Of a DNA stretch of 25,664 nucleotides, positions 1 through 6,693 are shown in pieces (within the stretch, counting starts at the first letter, position 1; every line of letters starts with the position of its first letter). The position numbers were made by a program, and so were the translations under genes. This stretch comes from a bacterium. Its GTDB lineage: Bacteria; Spirochaetota; UBA4802; UBA5550. The notes under the pieces are model-generated. The model made no database searches and was not told the DNA's origin. It was given only the letters and a program-made list of their open reading frames with translations. Where the stretch lies: assembly GCA_024224995.1 (NCBI GenBank), contig JAAENB010000802.1, forward strand, positions 1-25,664, in the 5' to 3' direction.

Positions 1-20
1 TAGTACTGCGGGCTGCATCT

Positions 21-108
21 GGCGTAGAAGTATGGGCTCTTTGGGTTGTGAGGACTGTTTGACCGGAGGGAGTTCCGCAGCAATCCAAAGAGCCCATGCT
101 TCTACGCC
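21..108. repeat. 28-bp imperfect inverted repeat (long hairpin)
   Basis: Positions 21-48 and 81-108 are reverse complements over 28 bp with two differences. Both differences (positions 31 and 45 against their partners) leave G-U pairs if the + strand is transcribed, so the RNA stem would be continuous. The loop is about 32 nt. No T-run follows, so it does not look like an ordinary terminator. It may be an intergenic palindromic element or the 3' structure of a gene lying left of the window. Confidence 0.7.
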
Positions 109-177
109 CGCGCACAAGCAAAAAGAGTTTCTTGAGAGAGCGCTAAAAACGTAGAGATGCTGCTTGTAACTAAAGTC

Positions 178-205
178 TTGACTTTTTAATAGTGGTTATT
201 ATGCT
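178..205 (+). promoter_or_regulatory. Putative sigma-70 promoter of the nfeD-slipin operon
   Basis: TTGACT at 178-183 is followed after 16 nt by TATGCT at 200-205. Transcription would start near 212, downstream of the GTG at 192, which supports choosing the ATG at 297. The 17-mer running from 177 to 193 recurs with one change at 16073-16089, upstream of the lipoprotein gene that starts at 16146. Confidence 0.4.
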
Positions 206-296
206 ATGTGCCGGAGTGCTCCTTCACCGTAATGGAACCTGGGCAATGATTATCGGACTAATATTCTTAATTCTTTTTTTTAACAGGATAACTAAA

Positions 297-1640
297 ATGA
301 GAAAAATTATAAATAAAACATTTTTTATCGTATGTACAATTATACTGAGCCATTCGGCGCTTTTTGCCGCTCATGAGTACGCGCTTTTAAAACTTGACGG
401 TGCAGTAAATCCCGTTGTGTCCGAGCACCTTGTCGATTCCATTAAAGCCGCCAACCGTGAGGAACTCCGGTTTATTGTTCTCCAGATGGATACGCCGGGC
501 GGTCTGGTCAGTTCCACGCGCGATATTATTAAAGGGATCATGAGTTCCGACATCCCGGTAATTGTGTATGCCTTTCCTAAAGGAGCCCAGGCCGCTTCTG
601 CCGGCGGTTATATTATGCTTTCCGCTCATGTAGCAGTGATGGCTCCCGGCACTGAGATAGGGGCCATGCACCCGGTGAGTCCAATGCTCAATTTTATGAA
701 AAAGGACAAAAAAGGGAGCCCCGAAGGGGTTATGGAAAAGAAAGTCCTGAACGATATGGTAGCCTATGCCCGGAGCCTGGCTCAAAAACGGGGACGGAAT
801 GTAAAATGGGCGGAACGGGCTGTTGAAAAGGCCATATCCAGTACCTACAAAGAGGCATTACAGCAAGGGGTTATTGATCTTGTTGCTGAGGATATGGAGG
901 ACCTGTTAAAGAAGCTGCATAAGCGGAAAATTACCATGGACAATAAAGAGGTCATTGTTCTCAATACGGAAGATGTCGTAGCCAGGGAATACGAACTCAA
1001 CTGGAAACAGCGATTGCTCAATTATTTCGCCGATCCACAGATTATTTTTCTCCTGTTTATTATTGCTGCCGTGGGAATCACGCTGGAAGTGAAAAATCCG
1101 GGAATGGTTGTTCCGGGTACTATTGGCGCAATCTCTATGTTTCTTTTTTTAATGGCTACCCAGATTATTCCCATAAATATTATTGGTCTTATTCTTATTA
1201 TACTTGGCGTAGTCCTTCTCATCCTGGAGCTGCAGATTGTCAGTTACGGGCTCCTTACTATTGGAGGGGTTTTGTCCTTTTTTATGGGAGCCATGCTCCT
1301 GTTCGATTCGCCGCTGCCGGGAGGTCATATTCCCATTTCCTCTATTGTTGTGGCGGTTTTGTTTATCCTGGGGTTTGTATTTATTGTTATCCGTGCTGTT
1401 GTTGACGCCCATAACAATAAGGTGACAACGGGAAAAGAGGGGCTTATTGGAGAAGAAGGGGTTGCGCTCAGGGATTTTACCGGCAAGGGAAAGATCCTTA
1501 TTCACGCGGAGATCTGGAAAGCCGAATCGAGTGAGGCGATTGTAAAAGATGACGTTGTTGAAGTGACTGAGGTTGATGGGATGACCCTGATTGTTAAGAA
1601 AAAAAGTATCGCACCTAATGAAGACGAGCAGGCGGAGTAA
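297..1640 (+). CDS. nfeD: NfeD-family membrane-bound serine protease (long form, ClpP-like)
   Basis: The predicted 447-residue protein is a full-length NfeD. It begins with a signal peptide (residues 1-24, cleavage after LFA). A ClpP-class protease domain follows, with the DTPGG turn at 65-69, the probable nucleophile S101 in the AASAGG motif and the probable general base K149 in the EKKVLND segment. Several membrane helices come next (about residues 240-370), then a C-terminal OB-fold NfeD domain. The longer frame from GTG 192 would add 35 residues with a second hydrophobic stretch. I chose ATG 297 because AGGA lies 9 nt upstream and the signal peptide then sits at the N terminus. In archaeal homologues (Pyrococcus PH1510) the Ser-Lys protease cleaves the partner stomatin/slipin, and the next gene here is exactly that partner. 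The job is probably membrane-protein quality control at the cytoplasmic membrane. Confidence 0.93.
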   Translation: MRKIINKTFFIVCTIILSHSALFAAHEYALLKLDGAVNPVVSEHLVDSIKAANREELRFIVLQMDTPGGLVSSTRDIIKGIMSSDIPVIVYAFPKGAQAASAGGYIMLSAHVAVMAPGTEIGAMHPVSPMLNFMKKDKKGSPEGVMEKKVLNDMVAYARSLAQKRGRNVKWAERAVEKAISSTYKEALQQGVIDLVAEDMEDLLKKLHKRKITMDNKEVIVLNTEDVVAREYELNWKQRLLNYFADPQIIFLLFIIAAVGITLEVKNPGMVVPGTIGAISMFLFLMATQIIPINIIGLILIILGVVLLILELQIVSYGLLTIGGVLSFFMGAMLLFDSPLPGGHIPISSIVVAVLFILGFVFIVIRAVVDAHNNKVTTGKEGLIGEEGVALRDFTGKGKILIHAEIWKAESSEAIVKDDVVEVTEVDGMTLIVKKKSIAPNEDEQAE

Positions 1641-1688
1641 GTAATCCCGTGTTTGTCTTTTGTGAATATAAATAACAGGAGGTTTTAA

Positions 1689-2453
1689 ATGTTTGGTGGA
1701 ATTGGATCTATTGCTACTACATTAATTGTATTGGCGTTGCTGGCTGTAATAGCATCGATCAAAATTGTAAAAGAATATGAAAGAGCTGTAGTATTTCGCC
1801 TGGGACGTCTTTTGAGTAAATCAAAAGGCCCTGGTCTTATTATAGTTCTTCCCGTAATTGATAAATGGGAACGGGTAAGTTTACGGCTTATTGCCATGGA
1901 TGTACCGCCCCAGGACGTTATTACAAAGGATAATGTTTCTGTAAAAGTTAACGCGGTTCTTTATTTCAGGGTTATGGACCCGAATAAAGCAATTACTGAA
2001 GTTGATGATTATCTTTATGCCACGTCCCAGCTTGCCCAGACTTCGCTGCGAAGTATCCTTGGTATGGCTGAATTGGACGAGCTTTTGAGTGAAAGAGATA
2101 AGATCAATGAAGAGCTCCAGGATGTTCTGGACAAGCAGACCGATCCCTGGGGGATCAAAGTTCAGGCAGTTGAAGTTAAGCACGTAGACCTGCCGCAGGA
2201 AATGCAGCGGGCTATGGCCAAGCAGGCTGAAGCAGAGCGGGAAAGAAGAGCTAAGATCATTAGCGCTGAAGGTGAATTCCAGGCTGCTGCCAAGATGGTA
2301 GACGCTGCCAAATTAATGGAAAAGCACCCTGTTTCCGTTCAACTGCGATATTTGCAAACCTTAAGTGAGATTGCCACAGAGAATAACTCCACAACACTTT
2401 TCCCCATTCCCATTGATATAATGGGGGCCTTTCTCGATAAGAAAAAGGGATAA
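1689..2453 (+). CDS. Slipin / stomatin-like SPFH-domain membrane protein
   Basis: This 254-residue protein has one N-terminal membrane helix (residues 5-25) and then the stomatin signature region: VFRLGRL at 36-42, GPGL at 48-51, and a typical SPFH/PHB domain. A charged coiled-coil segment follows (about 165-205, with a run of [13 protein letters not shown]) and a short hydrophobic tail. The ribosome-binding site AGGAGG is very strong and lies 7 nt before the ATG. It follows nfeD by 48 bp in the same direction, the conserved NfeD-slipin operon order. Slipins form large ring-like membrane assemblies and organise proteolysis by the neighbouring NfeD. A terminator closes the operon directly downstream. 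The product is about family-typical length and shows no damage. Confidence 0.93.
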   Translation: MFGGIGSIATTLIVLALLAVIASIKIVKEYERAVVFRLGRLLSKSKGPGLIIVLPVIDKWERVSLRLIAMDVPPQDVITKDNVSVKVNAVLYFRVMDPNKAITEVDDYLYATSQLAQTSLRSILGMAELDELLSERDKINEELQDVLDKQTDPWGIKVQAVEVKHVDLPQEMQRAMAKQAEAERERRAKIISAEGEFQAAAKMVDAAKLMEKHPVSVQLRYLQTLSEIATENNSTTLFPIPIDIMGAFLDKKKG

Positions 2454-2481
2454 GAGTTCAGGGTGATAAAAGAATTGAAGG

Positions 2482-2513
2482 AACCGTGCCTTTTGAAGGG
2501 GCACGGTTTTTTT
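2482..2513 (+). terminator. Rho-independent terminator of the nfeD-slipin operon
   Basis: AACCGTGCC at 2482-2490 pairs with GGCACGGTT at 2500-2508 across a 9-nt loop and runs into seven T (2507-2513). It lies 28 bp after the slipin stop. The convergent gene on the minus strand ends just beyond it; on that strand no T-run follows the stem. Confidence 0.9.
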
Positions 2514-2527
2514 ATGACTTATTTTGA

Positions 2528-3346
2528 TTAGACCATTATGAGGAATCGACCGCAGTGGGTACAGACCGGGATTCCGACCCGTTCTTTTATTTGCCTGATG
2601 TGGAACGGCGGGATTTCCAGGTTGCAGCCTGAGCAGCTGTTTTTTTCTACTATTGCGAAAGGATTGTTCCTTTTTTTCTTCATACGCTGGTAATAGGTTA
2701 AAGACCGGTTATTAACCAGTTTTTGTACTTCGTCAATCTTCGCGTTTATTTTTTCCGACTCTTGCCCTTCCTCAAGAAGATTATACAGTCTGTCCAGTCG
2801 AATAATGAGATCCAGGTCGGAAGAAGGAACACCGGAAAGGCTTTCTTCAACTTCCATGGCATTATTGTCTTTTTCCGCGATTGATCCAAAGTATGATGCT
2901 GTTTCTTTTTTAAGAAGAGTGTATATTTTAGCAGGAGTTCGAGCTTCGTCAATAAGACTTTTAGTCGCGTCACTTGAGAATATCCGTGCCATCATACCAA
3001 TAAGGTACAGGTATTTGGTACTCACTTCAGCGGGGAAAATACTGAGCAGGATATATTGAACCGGCTTCCCGTCATATGATTGGTAATCTATCCCTTCCTC
3101 TGCAACGCCGAGAATAGATATGAGTTCGGGTACTGTTTCCGTTCGAATATGGGGGATGGCAAAACAGTTGCCAATTCCTGTATTCTCTTCAGATTCACGA
3201 TGCATAACCTGTGTGTAGTATCGAACCGGGTTTTCAATCTGGCCAAGCTCACTCAGTTTGTCTATCATTTCTTTTAAAGCAGTCTGTTTTTCATTCGCTT
3301 TAAGTTTAATTACCTGTTCTTTAGGAAAGAAATTTGTTAAATCCAT
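2528..3346 (-). CDS. PTS EIIA (type 2 / EIIA-Ntr-like) domain fused to C4 zinc ribbon
   Basis: The frame stays open back into the tRNA gene, but the ATG at 3344-3346 is the sensible start: AAGGAG lies 12 nt upstream, and the protein (272 residues) then opens with the EIIA domain. Residues 1-150 match the PTS EIIA-2 fold. H66 in the segment NCFAIPHIR is the expected phosphoacceptor. A helical, charged linker (about 165-230) leads to a C-terminal zinc ribbon with C238/C241 and C262/C265, resembling the zf-RING_7 C4 zinc ribbon that follows coiled coils in other bacterial proteins. No sugar permease is nearby, so a regulatory (nitrogen-PTS-like) role is more likely than transport. The zinc ribbon suggests contact with nucleic acid or a protein partner, which is inference. 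It is preceded by tRNA-Pro and probably shares its transcript. Confidence 0.85.
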   Translation of the reverse strand: MDLTNFFPKEQVIKLKANEKQTALKEMIDKLSELGQIENPVRYYTQVMHRESEENTGIGNCFAIPHIRTETVPELISILGVAEEGIDYQSYDGKPVQYILLSIFPAEVSTKYLYLIGMMARIFSSDATKSLIDEARTPAKIYTLLKKETASYFGSIAEKDNNAMEVEESLSGVPSSDLDLIIRLDRLYNLLEEGQESEKINAKIDEVQKLVNNRSLTYYQRMKKKRNNPFAIVEKNSCSGCNLEIPPFHIRQIKERVGIPVCTHCGRFLIMV

Positions 3347-3417
3347 CCAGTATAGAAGCTCCTTTGGGGTGGCAGCTGGTTTTTGCTGCTCGAAATGACT
3401 TTGGAAGAAAATTATAT

Positions 3418-3491
3418 TCGGGATGACTGGATTTGAACCAGCGACCACATGACCCCCAGTCATGTGCGCTACCTGACTGCGCCACATCCCG
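3418..3491 (-). tRNA. tRNA-Pro (anticodon GGG)
   Basis: The minus strand folds into a full cloverleaf. The acceptor stem pairs CGGGATG (3491-3485) with CATCCCG (3425-3419) and the discriminator A is at 3418. The anticodon stem CATGA/TCATG encloses the loop CTGGGGG, giving anticodon GGG. The T-arm carries GGTTCAAATCC. CCA is not encoded. The apparent protein start upstream of the EIIA gene runs through this tRNA and is not real. Confidence 0.97.
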
Positions 3492-3969
3492 AATCAAATA
3501 AAATTGATTGTGTCAAATTTTACTATGCGGGGTTGTTTTGTAAAGGAAAATTCATATATATCTTGTAATATTTTTAAGGCGAGGGTTGAGGAGCGCAAGC
3601 CCCCCTCTTTTTTTTAATAAGTGACATAATCTGTAAATGTGTTTTGGTTTTAGCTGTTGAAGTTTGATCATAGTTAGTTTATTTTTTATACTTAAATAAT
3701 AATAAGCGAAAGAGAAGAGGCATTCTTTTGGCGTTTTTGGTCTGTTATGCGGGTTACGGTAGATAGCTCATGTATAAAGTGAGCTATCTACCGTAACCCG
3801 CGAAATCGTTCACTATGGCAGGATTGTGCCGCCGGGCGGCTGCTGAGTCGCATACGTTCTGTTAGTTTGCTTCCGTCCCGGAGTTTTTCTCTTTTTTTTG
3901 CATAAACAGGTATATTAAGAAAAAAAATTATTTACAAAATTTTCGTATCATGGATATTGAAATCAATCG
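3492..3969. other. Intergenic spacer with palindromes, no gene seen
   Basis: This stretch between tRNA-Pro and the putative leader at 3970 holds no supportable gene. It is AT-rich and contains a G/C-rich stem at 3581-3607 followed by an eight-T run (terminator-like on the + strand, but with no + gene before it). It also holds a perfect inverted repeat at 3749-3801 and a short GCCGCC/GGCGGC stem near 3828-3842. TTTACA at about 3937-3942, with a TATTGA-like box 18 nt further on, could start the transcript covering 3970-4281. Confidence 0.6.
3749..3801. repeat. Perfect 22-bp inverted repeat
   Basis: The arms 3749-3770 and 3780-3801 are exact reverse complements separated by 9 nt (TGTATAAAG). 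The outer part is G/C-rich (GCGGGTTACGG) and the inner part is mixed. No T-run follows on either strand, so a classical terminator is unlikely. It is unrelated in sequence to the repeat at 21-108. It could be a small palindromic mobile element, a recombination target or a strong RNA hairpin. Confidence 0.85.
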
Positions 3970-4125
3970 TGAGGGTGCCGGGCTTCTTCTATGTTCATTT
4001 TGTCATGTAGAACCATGCCGGTTCCATGGTGAGGGAACTACGGGAATATCCCGGTGTCGCAACGCAGGAAGCCTGCACTCTGTGTTGAATGAAAAACGGC
4101 GTTTCTGCGACCATAAAAATTGGAG
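3970..4125 (+). ncRNA. Hairpin-rich putative structured leader (family unknown)
   Basis: The stretch just upstream of the small membrane-protein gene can form consecutive stems. GTTCC 4021-4025 pairs with GGAAC 4034-4038, CGGGA 4041-4045 with TCCCG 4049-4053, and GCAGG with CCTGC near 4064-4076. A longer-range stem is also possible: GTCGCA 4056-4061 with TGCGAC 4106-4111, extended by ACGC 4062-4065 with GCGT 4099-4102. The GCAGG hairpin and the ACGC/GCGT extension compete for the same bases, as in switch-like leaders. I do not recognise a known riboswitch core. An ORF covering this stretch (3950-4225) has no family resemblance and overlaps a better gene, so I treat the stretch as non-coding. 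Confidence 0.35.
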
Positions 4126-4134
4126 GGAGATCGA

Positions 4135-4281
4135 ATGGAACCGAATGAAGAAAAACAGGGAATCGCCTGGGACAAAGTGCTGGCCGTGGTATGGGGGGGG
4201 TTGGGAATTGCCGGAGTGTTGTTAATCGCGGTACTTTATTTTTACCACAATAAAATTTTCCCCTTTAATTTAACGAATTAA
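4135..4281 (+). CDS. Small single-pass membrane protein (48 aa)
   Basis: This short gene is supported by a strong ribosome-binding site (GGAGGGAG ending 6 nt before the ATG) and a coherent product. A hydrophilic N terminus (MEPNEEKQGIAWDK) is followed by one membrane helix, residues about 15-39 (VLAVVWGGLGIAGVLLIAV and onward), and a short polar tail ending in TAA at 4279. The codons for W20-G21-G22 lie in a run of eight G (4193-4200), so a slip there would destroy the frame. The STAS-domain gene follows after 55 bp, with a hairpin in between, which suggests co-transcription. No family is recognised. The arrangement resembles small helper or regulatory membrane proteins, but nothing specific can be claimed. 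Confidence 0.65.
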   Translation: MEPNEEKQGIAWDKVLAVVWGGLGIAGVLLIAVLYFYHNKIFPFNLTN

Positions 4282-4291
4282 AATGATTTTC

Positions 4292-4319
4292 TTTCCCGGA
4301 GCGATTTTGCTCCAGGAAA
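4292..4319 (+). other. Intercistronic hairpin between small membrane gene and STAS gene
   Basis: TTTCCCGGAGC at 4292-4302 pairs with GCTCCAGGAAA at 4309-4319 with one mismatch and a 6-nt loop. A-rich sequence rather than a T-run follows, so it is more likely an RNA-stability or processing stem than a terminator. Confidence 0.5.
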
Positions 4320-4336
4320 AAAGGAATGGATAGAGT

Positions 4337-4693
4337 ATGGAAAATTCGAAATACCGCTTTCAATTGAAAAAAATTGAGAACAATGAGGAGGTTGCATTTC
4401 TTCTTGAAGAGATTGACATAAATTCAATTAAAATGGTTTTTCTTGAGCGATGGCTCACTGATGAATTTATCAGGAAAGACACTAGAGATATTATTATAGA
4501 CATGAAACATGTCGCAAAGGTCGATGAAAAATCCGTTCCCGGTTTTGCCCGTATGAACCATGAAATGGCTAAAAACGACCGTTCGTTTCGTCTCATAAAT
4601 ACAGCCGATCGTATTGTAAAGCTTTTTACAAAGCTCGGTCTGCAATCACTGCTTCCCTGGAAACAAAAAGGGAAAAGATCGTATGCCCGTTAA
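4337..4693 (+). CDS. STAS-domain protein (anti-anti-sigma-factor-like)
   Basis: This 118-residue protein has the pattern of a stand-alone STAS domain: alternating short strands and helices, with a central strand DIIIDMKHVAKVDEKSVPGF (residues 49-68) and a C-terminal helix DRIVKLFTKLGL. In anti-anti-sigma factors (SpoIIAA/RsbV) a phosphorylatable Ser sits in the loop after the central strand. Here S64 follows the D/E-rich loop and could fill that place, but the alignment is by eye. No kinase/anti-sigma partner or PP2C phosphatase is adjacent, so any signalling partner must lie elsewhere. The start is supported by AAGGA 11 nt upstream. It may share a transcript with the small membrane protein before it and ends before a convincing terminator at 4799. 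Confidence 0.75.
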   Translation: MENSKYRFQLKKIENNEEVAFLLEEIDINSIKMVFLERWLTDEFIRKDTRDIIIDMKHVAKVDEKSVPGFARMNHEMAKNDRSFRLINTADRIVKLFTKLGLQSLLPWKQKGKRSYAR

Positions 4694-4706
4694 ATCGTAT
4701 GCCTAT

Positions 4707-4797
4707 TTTTTTTATGCTCTTTAAAAATTTTAAAATCTCATCTTTCCGGCCTTTTTTCGCGAGCGCAGCCGCGTCGCTTCCGGCCGGGTAATTGGTG
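4707..4797 (-). pseudogene. Decayed 3' end of a second ankyrin-protein gene
   Basis: Read on the minus strand from 4796, this encodes TNYPAGSDAAALAKKGRKDE and onward, ending KSIKK at 4707. It matches the extreme C terminus of the neighbouring ankyrin protein (TSYPAGSDAAALAKTG...KSARKK). The first 44 bp (4754-4797) are identical to 4900-4943 except at two positions. The rest is clearly homologous but more divergent. The fragment begins abruptly at 4797, next to a terminator, has no start and has lost its in-frame stop. It is best explained as the remnant of a tandem paralogue. Confidence 0.75.
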
Positions 4798-4798
4798 T

Positions 4799-4833
4799 AC
4801 CCGGTTTCAATAGTGGAACCGGGTTTGTTTTTT
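4799..4833 (+). terminator. Rho-independent terminator downstream of the STAS gene
   Basis: ACCCGGTT at 4799-4806 pairs with AACCGGGT at 4817-4824 over a 10-nt loop, followed by TTTGTTTTTTT. It sits 105 bp after the STAS stop, beyond the ankyrin remnant, and points against the minus-strand ankyrin gene. Confidence 0.8.
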
Positions 4834-4846
4834 ACCCCGGTAGAAA

Positions 4847-6622
4847 TTATTTTTTCCGCGCGCTCTTTATTAGTTTAATCATTTTTTTCTTTTTGCCTGT
4901 TTTCGCGAGCGCTGCCGCGTCGCTTCCGGCCGGGTAACTGGTGCCCCACCGTTCAAGAGCAGCACCGGTTTTGGATTTCAGGCTTGCTCCTTTTTGTACA
5001 AGAATTTTTGCTGCCGGCACGTACCCGGCAATAATTGCCCGGTGCAGAGGCGTGGCTCCTTTTTTGTCCGTAATTTCCATACCGGCTTTATTCTTGAGTA
5101 AGATTTTTAACACATCAACTGAGTTGTTCCATGCCGCGTGATGGAGAGGCGTTAGTCCCTCTACGTCATGAGGAGAGACCGAGGCTCCTTTTTTTAGCAG
5201 CACTTTTGCTATAGCCGGTCTATTCAGTGAGGCCGAATAATGAAGAGGAGTCATTTTCCGGGAATCGGTATCATTTACATTGGCTCCTTTTTGTGCCAGA
5301 AGAATTGCTGTCGCGTTGTCTCCTGCGGCTGCCGCGTACAGAAGCGGGGTATTTCCTTTTTCATCACGTCCTTTTACCGGAGCTCCCTTACTGATGAGCA
5401 GCTTTGCTGTTTTAAATAATTTGTTCAGGGCCGCGTAGTGCAGGGGAGTCATATCGGTGTTGTTTTCTTTGTCCACTGCTGCTCCTTTATTCACAAGCAA
5501 AACCGCGTTTTTCACGCTTCCTCCCATGGCCGCGTAATGAAGTGTTGTATTATCCGCTTTGTCGGCTGCTAATACGTTCGCGCCGTTCGCGCACAGGAGT
5601 TCCAGGATCGCGCTGTTCGGTGACCGGGCTGCAAGGTGAACCGGGGTTACTCCTCCGTTGTTGCTCGTATTGACCGGGCTCTTTTTGCTTATGAGCATGG
5701 CACAGAGTCTTAAATCGGAGCTTGCGGCGGCAATGTGGAGCGGGATGCTGCCGGAGCGGTTTTTTAATTCAACCTTTGATCCTTTCCTCATGAGATAGTT
5801 TGCCATTGAATGGTTTTGAATTCTTACGGCAGCGAAAAGTGGGGTTTCTGCGTTCATTTCCCGTTCATTGAGATTTCCCCCATTCTCCGCCAGGAGCCGT
5901 ACCTGGGCTTCCAGGTTAAGAGCTGCCGCGTCATAGAGAAGTGTGCTTCCGAATTTATTCGGGCCGTTTACATTCATTTTTTTCTTTACCAGGTACTTGC
6001 TCCGGAAAATAGTAACTATTTTTTTGTATAAAGGAGTGGGGTGAAATTTAGAGCGTTCTTCTTTCCCTAATAATTTTTTTACGGTATTGGCAACCGCTTT
6101 TTTTGAAGCGGTAGCAGCTTCAATATGGACAGCCGGAGCGGTTGCGCTTTTCACCAGGAGTTTTTTTCCGCTTTCCGCGTCCAGTATTTTGACCCGTATG
6201 GTACATCTTTTCGACCGCATGGAAGCGCTGTACATTCTTACCATCGCGCTCTGATCCCGCGTTTCGGTTTTTACAATAGCTATTCCTCCGATACCGTTTT
6301 TTCGCAGCAGTTTTTTTATGTATCCGGAAATTCGTCCCTGCTGCAGGGATTTGATATACCGCTTATTGCGGCCGCTAAATGCCTTGAGTTCATGAGGTCT
6401 TACAAGGTATATTCCAGAGTCCTGCATTGCTTCCCGGAACTGTATCCCGGTTTCGGGAAAATTAGGATTGGTTTTTTTTCTTTCAAACCTTTCACTAATT
6501 ACCAGGAGTACGGTGGGGCCATTCTCTTTTGCGTAAAGAGCGTGAGTGTACAATTCGCTTGCGCATATCATGCAAATTATAAAGAATATTCCTCTTCGCA
6601 AATGATTCGGTTCTCGTTTCAT
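4847..6622 (-). CDS. Secreted protein with ten ankyrin repeats
   Basis: The 591-residue product has an N-terminal signal peptide (basic start, hydrophobic 11-21, likely cleavage after ALYA at 31). A mixed alpha/beta domain (about 35-190) follows, with GPTVLLVISERFERKK at its start. That domain recalls the LpoB/FlgT-like periplasmic fold seen in spirochaete and proteobacterial envelope proteins, a weak similarity judged by eye. Residues about 222-565 hold ten ankyrin repeats with recurrent G-x-TPLHYAA...LL-x-KGA-x-V signatures. The C terminus ends TSYPAGSDAAALAK and a Lys-rich tail. The protein is probably periplasmic or outer-membrane exposed and binds other proteins; no enzymatic motif is visible. 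GGGGGGAG just before the ATG is the ribosome-binding site. A remnant of a paralogous 3' end lies just downstream. Confidence 0.88.
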   Translation of the reverse strand: MKREPNHLRRGIFFIICMICASELYTHALYAKENGPTVLLVISERFERKKTNPNFPETGIQFREAMQDSGIYLVRPHELKAFSGRNKRYIKSLQQGRISGYIKKLLRKNGIGGIAIVKTETRDQSAMVRMYSASMRSKRCTIRVKILDAESGKKLLVKSATAPAVHIEAATASKKAVANTVKKLLGKEERSKFHPTPLYKKIVTIFRSKYLVKKKMNVNGPNKFGSTLLYDAAALNLEAQVRLLAENGGNLNEREMNAETPLFAAVRIQNHSMANYLMRKGSKVELKNRSGSIPLHIAAASSDLRLCAMLISKKSPVNTSNNGGVTPVHLAARSPNSAILELLCANGANVLAADKADNTTLHYAAMGGSVKNAVLLVNKGAAVDKENNTDMTPLHYAALNKLFKTAKLLISKGAPVKGRDEKGNTPLLYAAAAGDNATAILLAQKGANVNDTDSRKMTPLHYSASLNRPAIAKVLLKKGASVSPHDVEGLTPLHHAAWNNSVDVLKILLKNKAGMEITDKKGATPLHRAIIAGYVPAAKILVQKGASLKSKTGAALERWGTSYPAGSDAAALAKTGKKKKMIKLIKSARKK

Positions 6623-6693
6623 AATGGCTCCCCCCGGAATTGGTTTATTAAAATATATGCTGCTTAATAGTATAGCTCCTGTTTAAGCGCCTG

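Noticed and set aside
192..296. N-terminal extension of the NfeD reading frame from GTG 192
   Set aside because: The predicted promoter would start transcription after 192, no ribosome-binding site precedes it, and the extension would place a second hydrophobic stretch ahead of a good signal peptide.
3347..3487. Extension of the EIIA gene to 3487
   Set aside because: The extension runs through tRNA-Pro. The ATG at 3346 has its own ribosome-binding site and begins the domain.
3581..3615. Terminator-like stem with eight T
   Set aside because: It would act on the + strand, but no + strand gene precedes it for more than 1 kb and the stem is only 5 bp. It is left as part of the spacer description.
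4021..4085. Cobalamin riboswitch or SRP RNA
   Set aside because: GGGAA...CCGGTG and GCAGGAAGCCTGC faintly recall the B12 switch and its box, but the order and core helices do not fit. The GGAAGGAAGCAGC-type SRP loop is absent.
3950..4225. 91-codon ORF on the + strand
   Set aside because: Its start lies in a possible promoter and its product is Cys-rich without family resemblance. Its 3' end is out of frame with the better-supported 48-codon gene.
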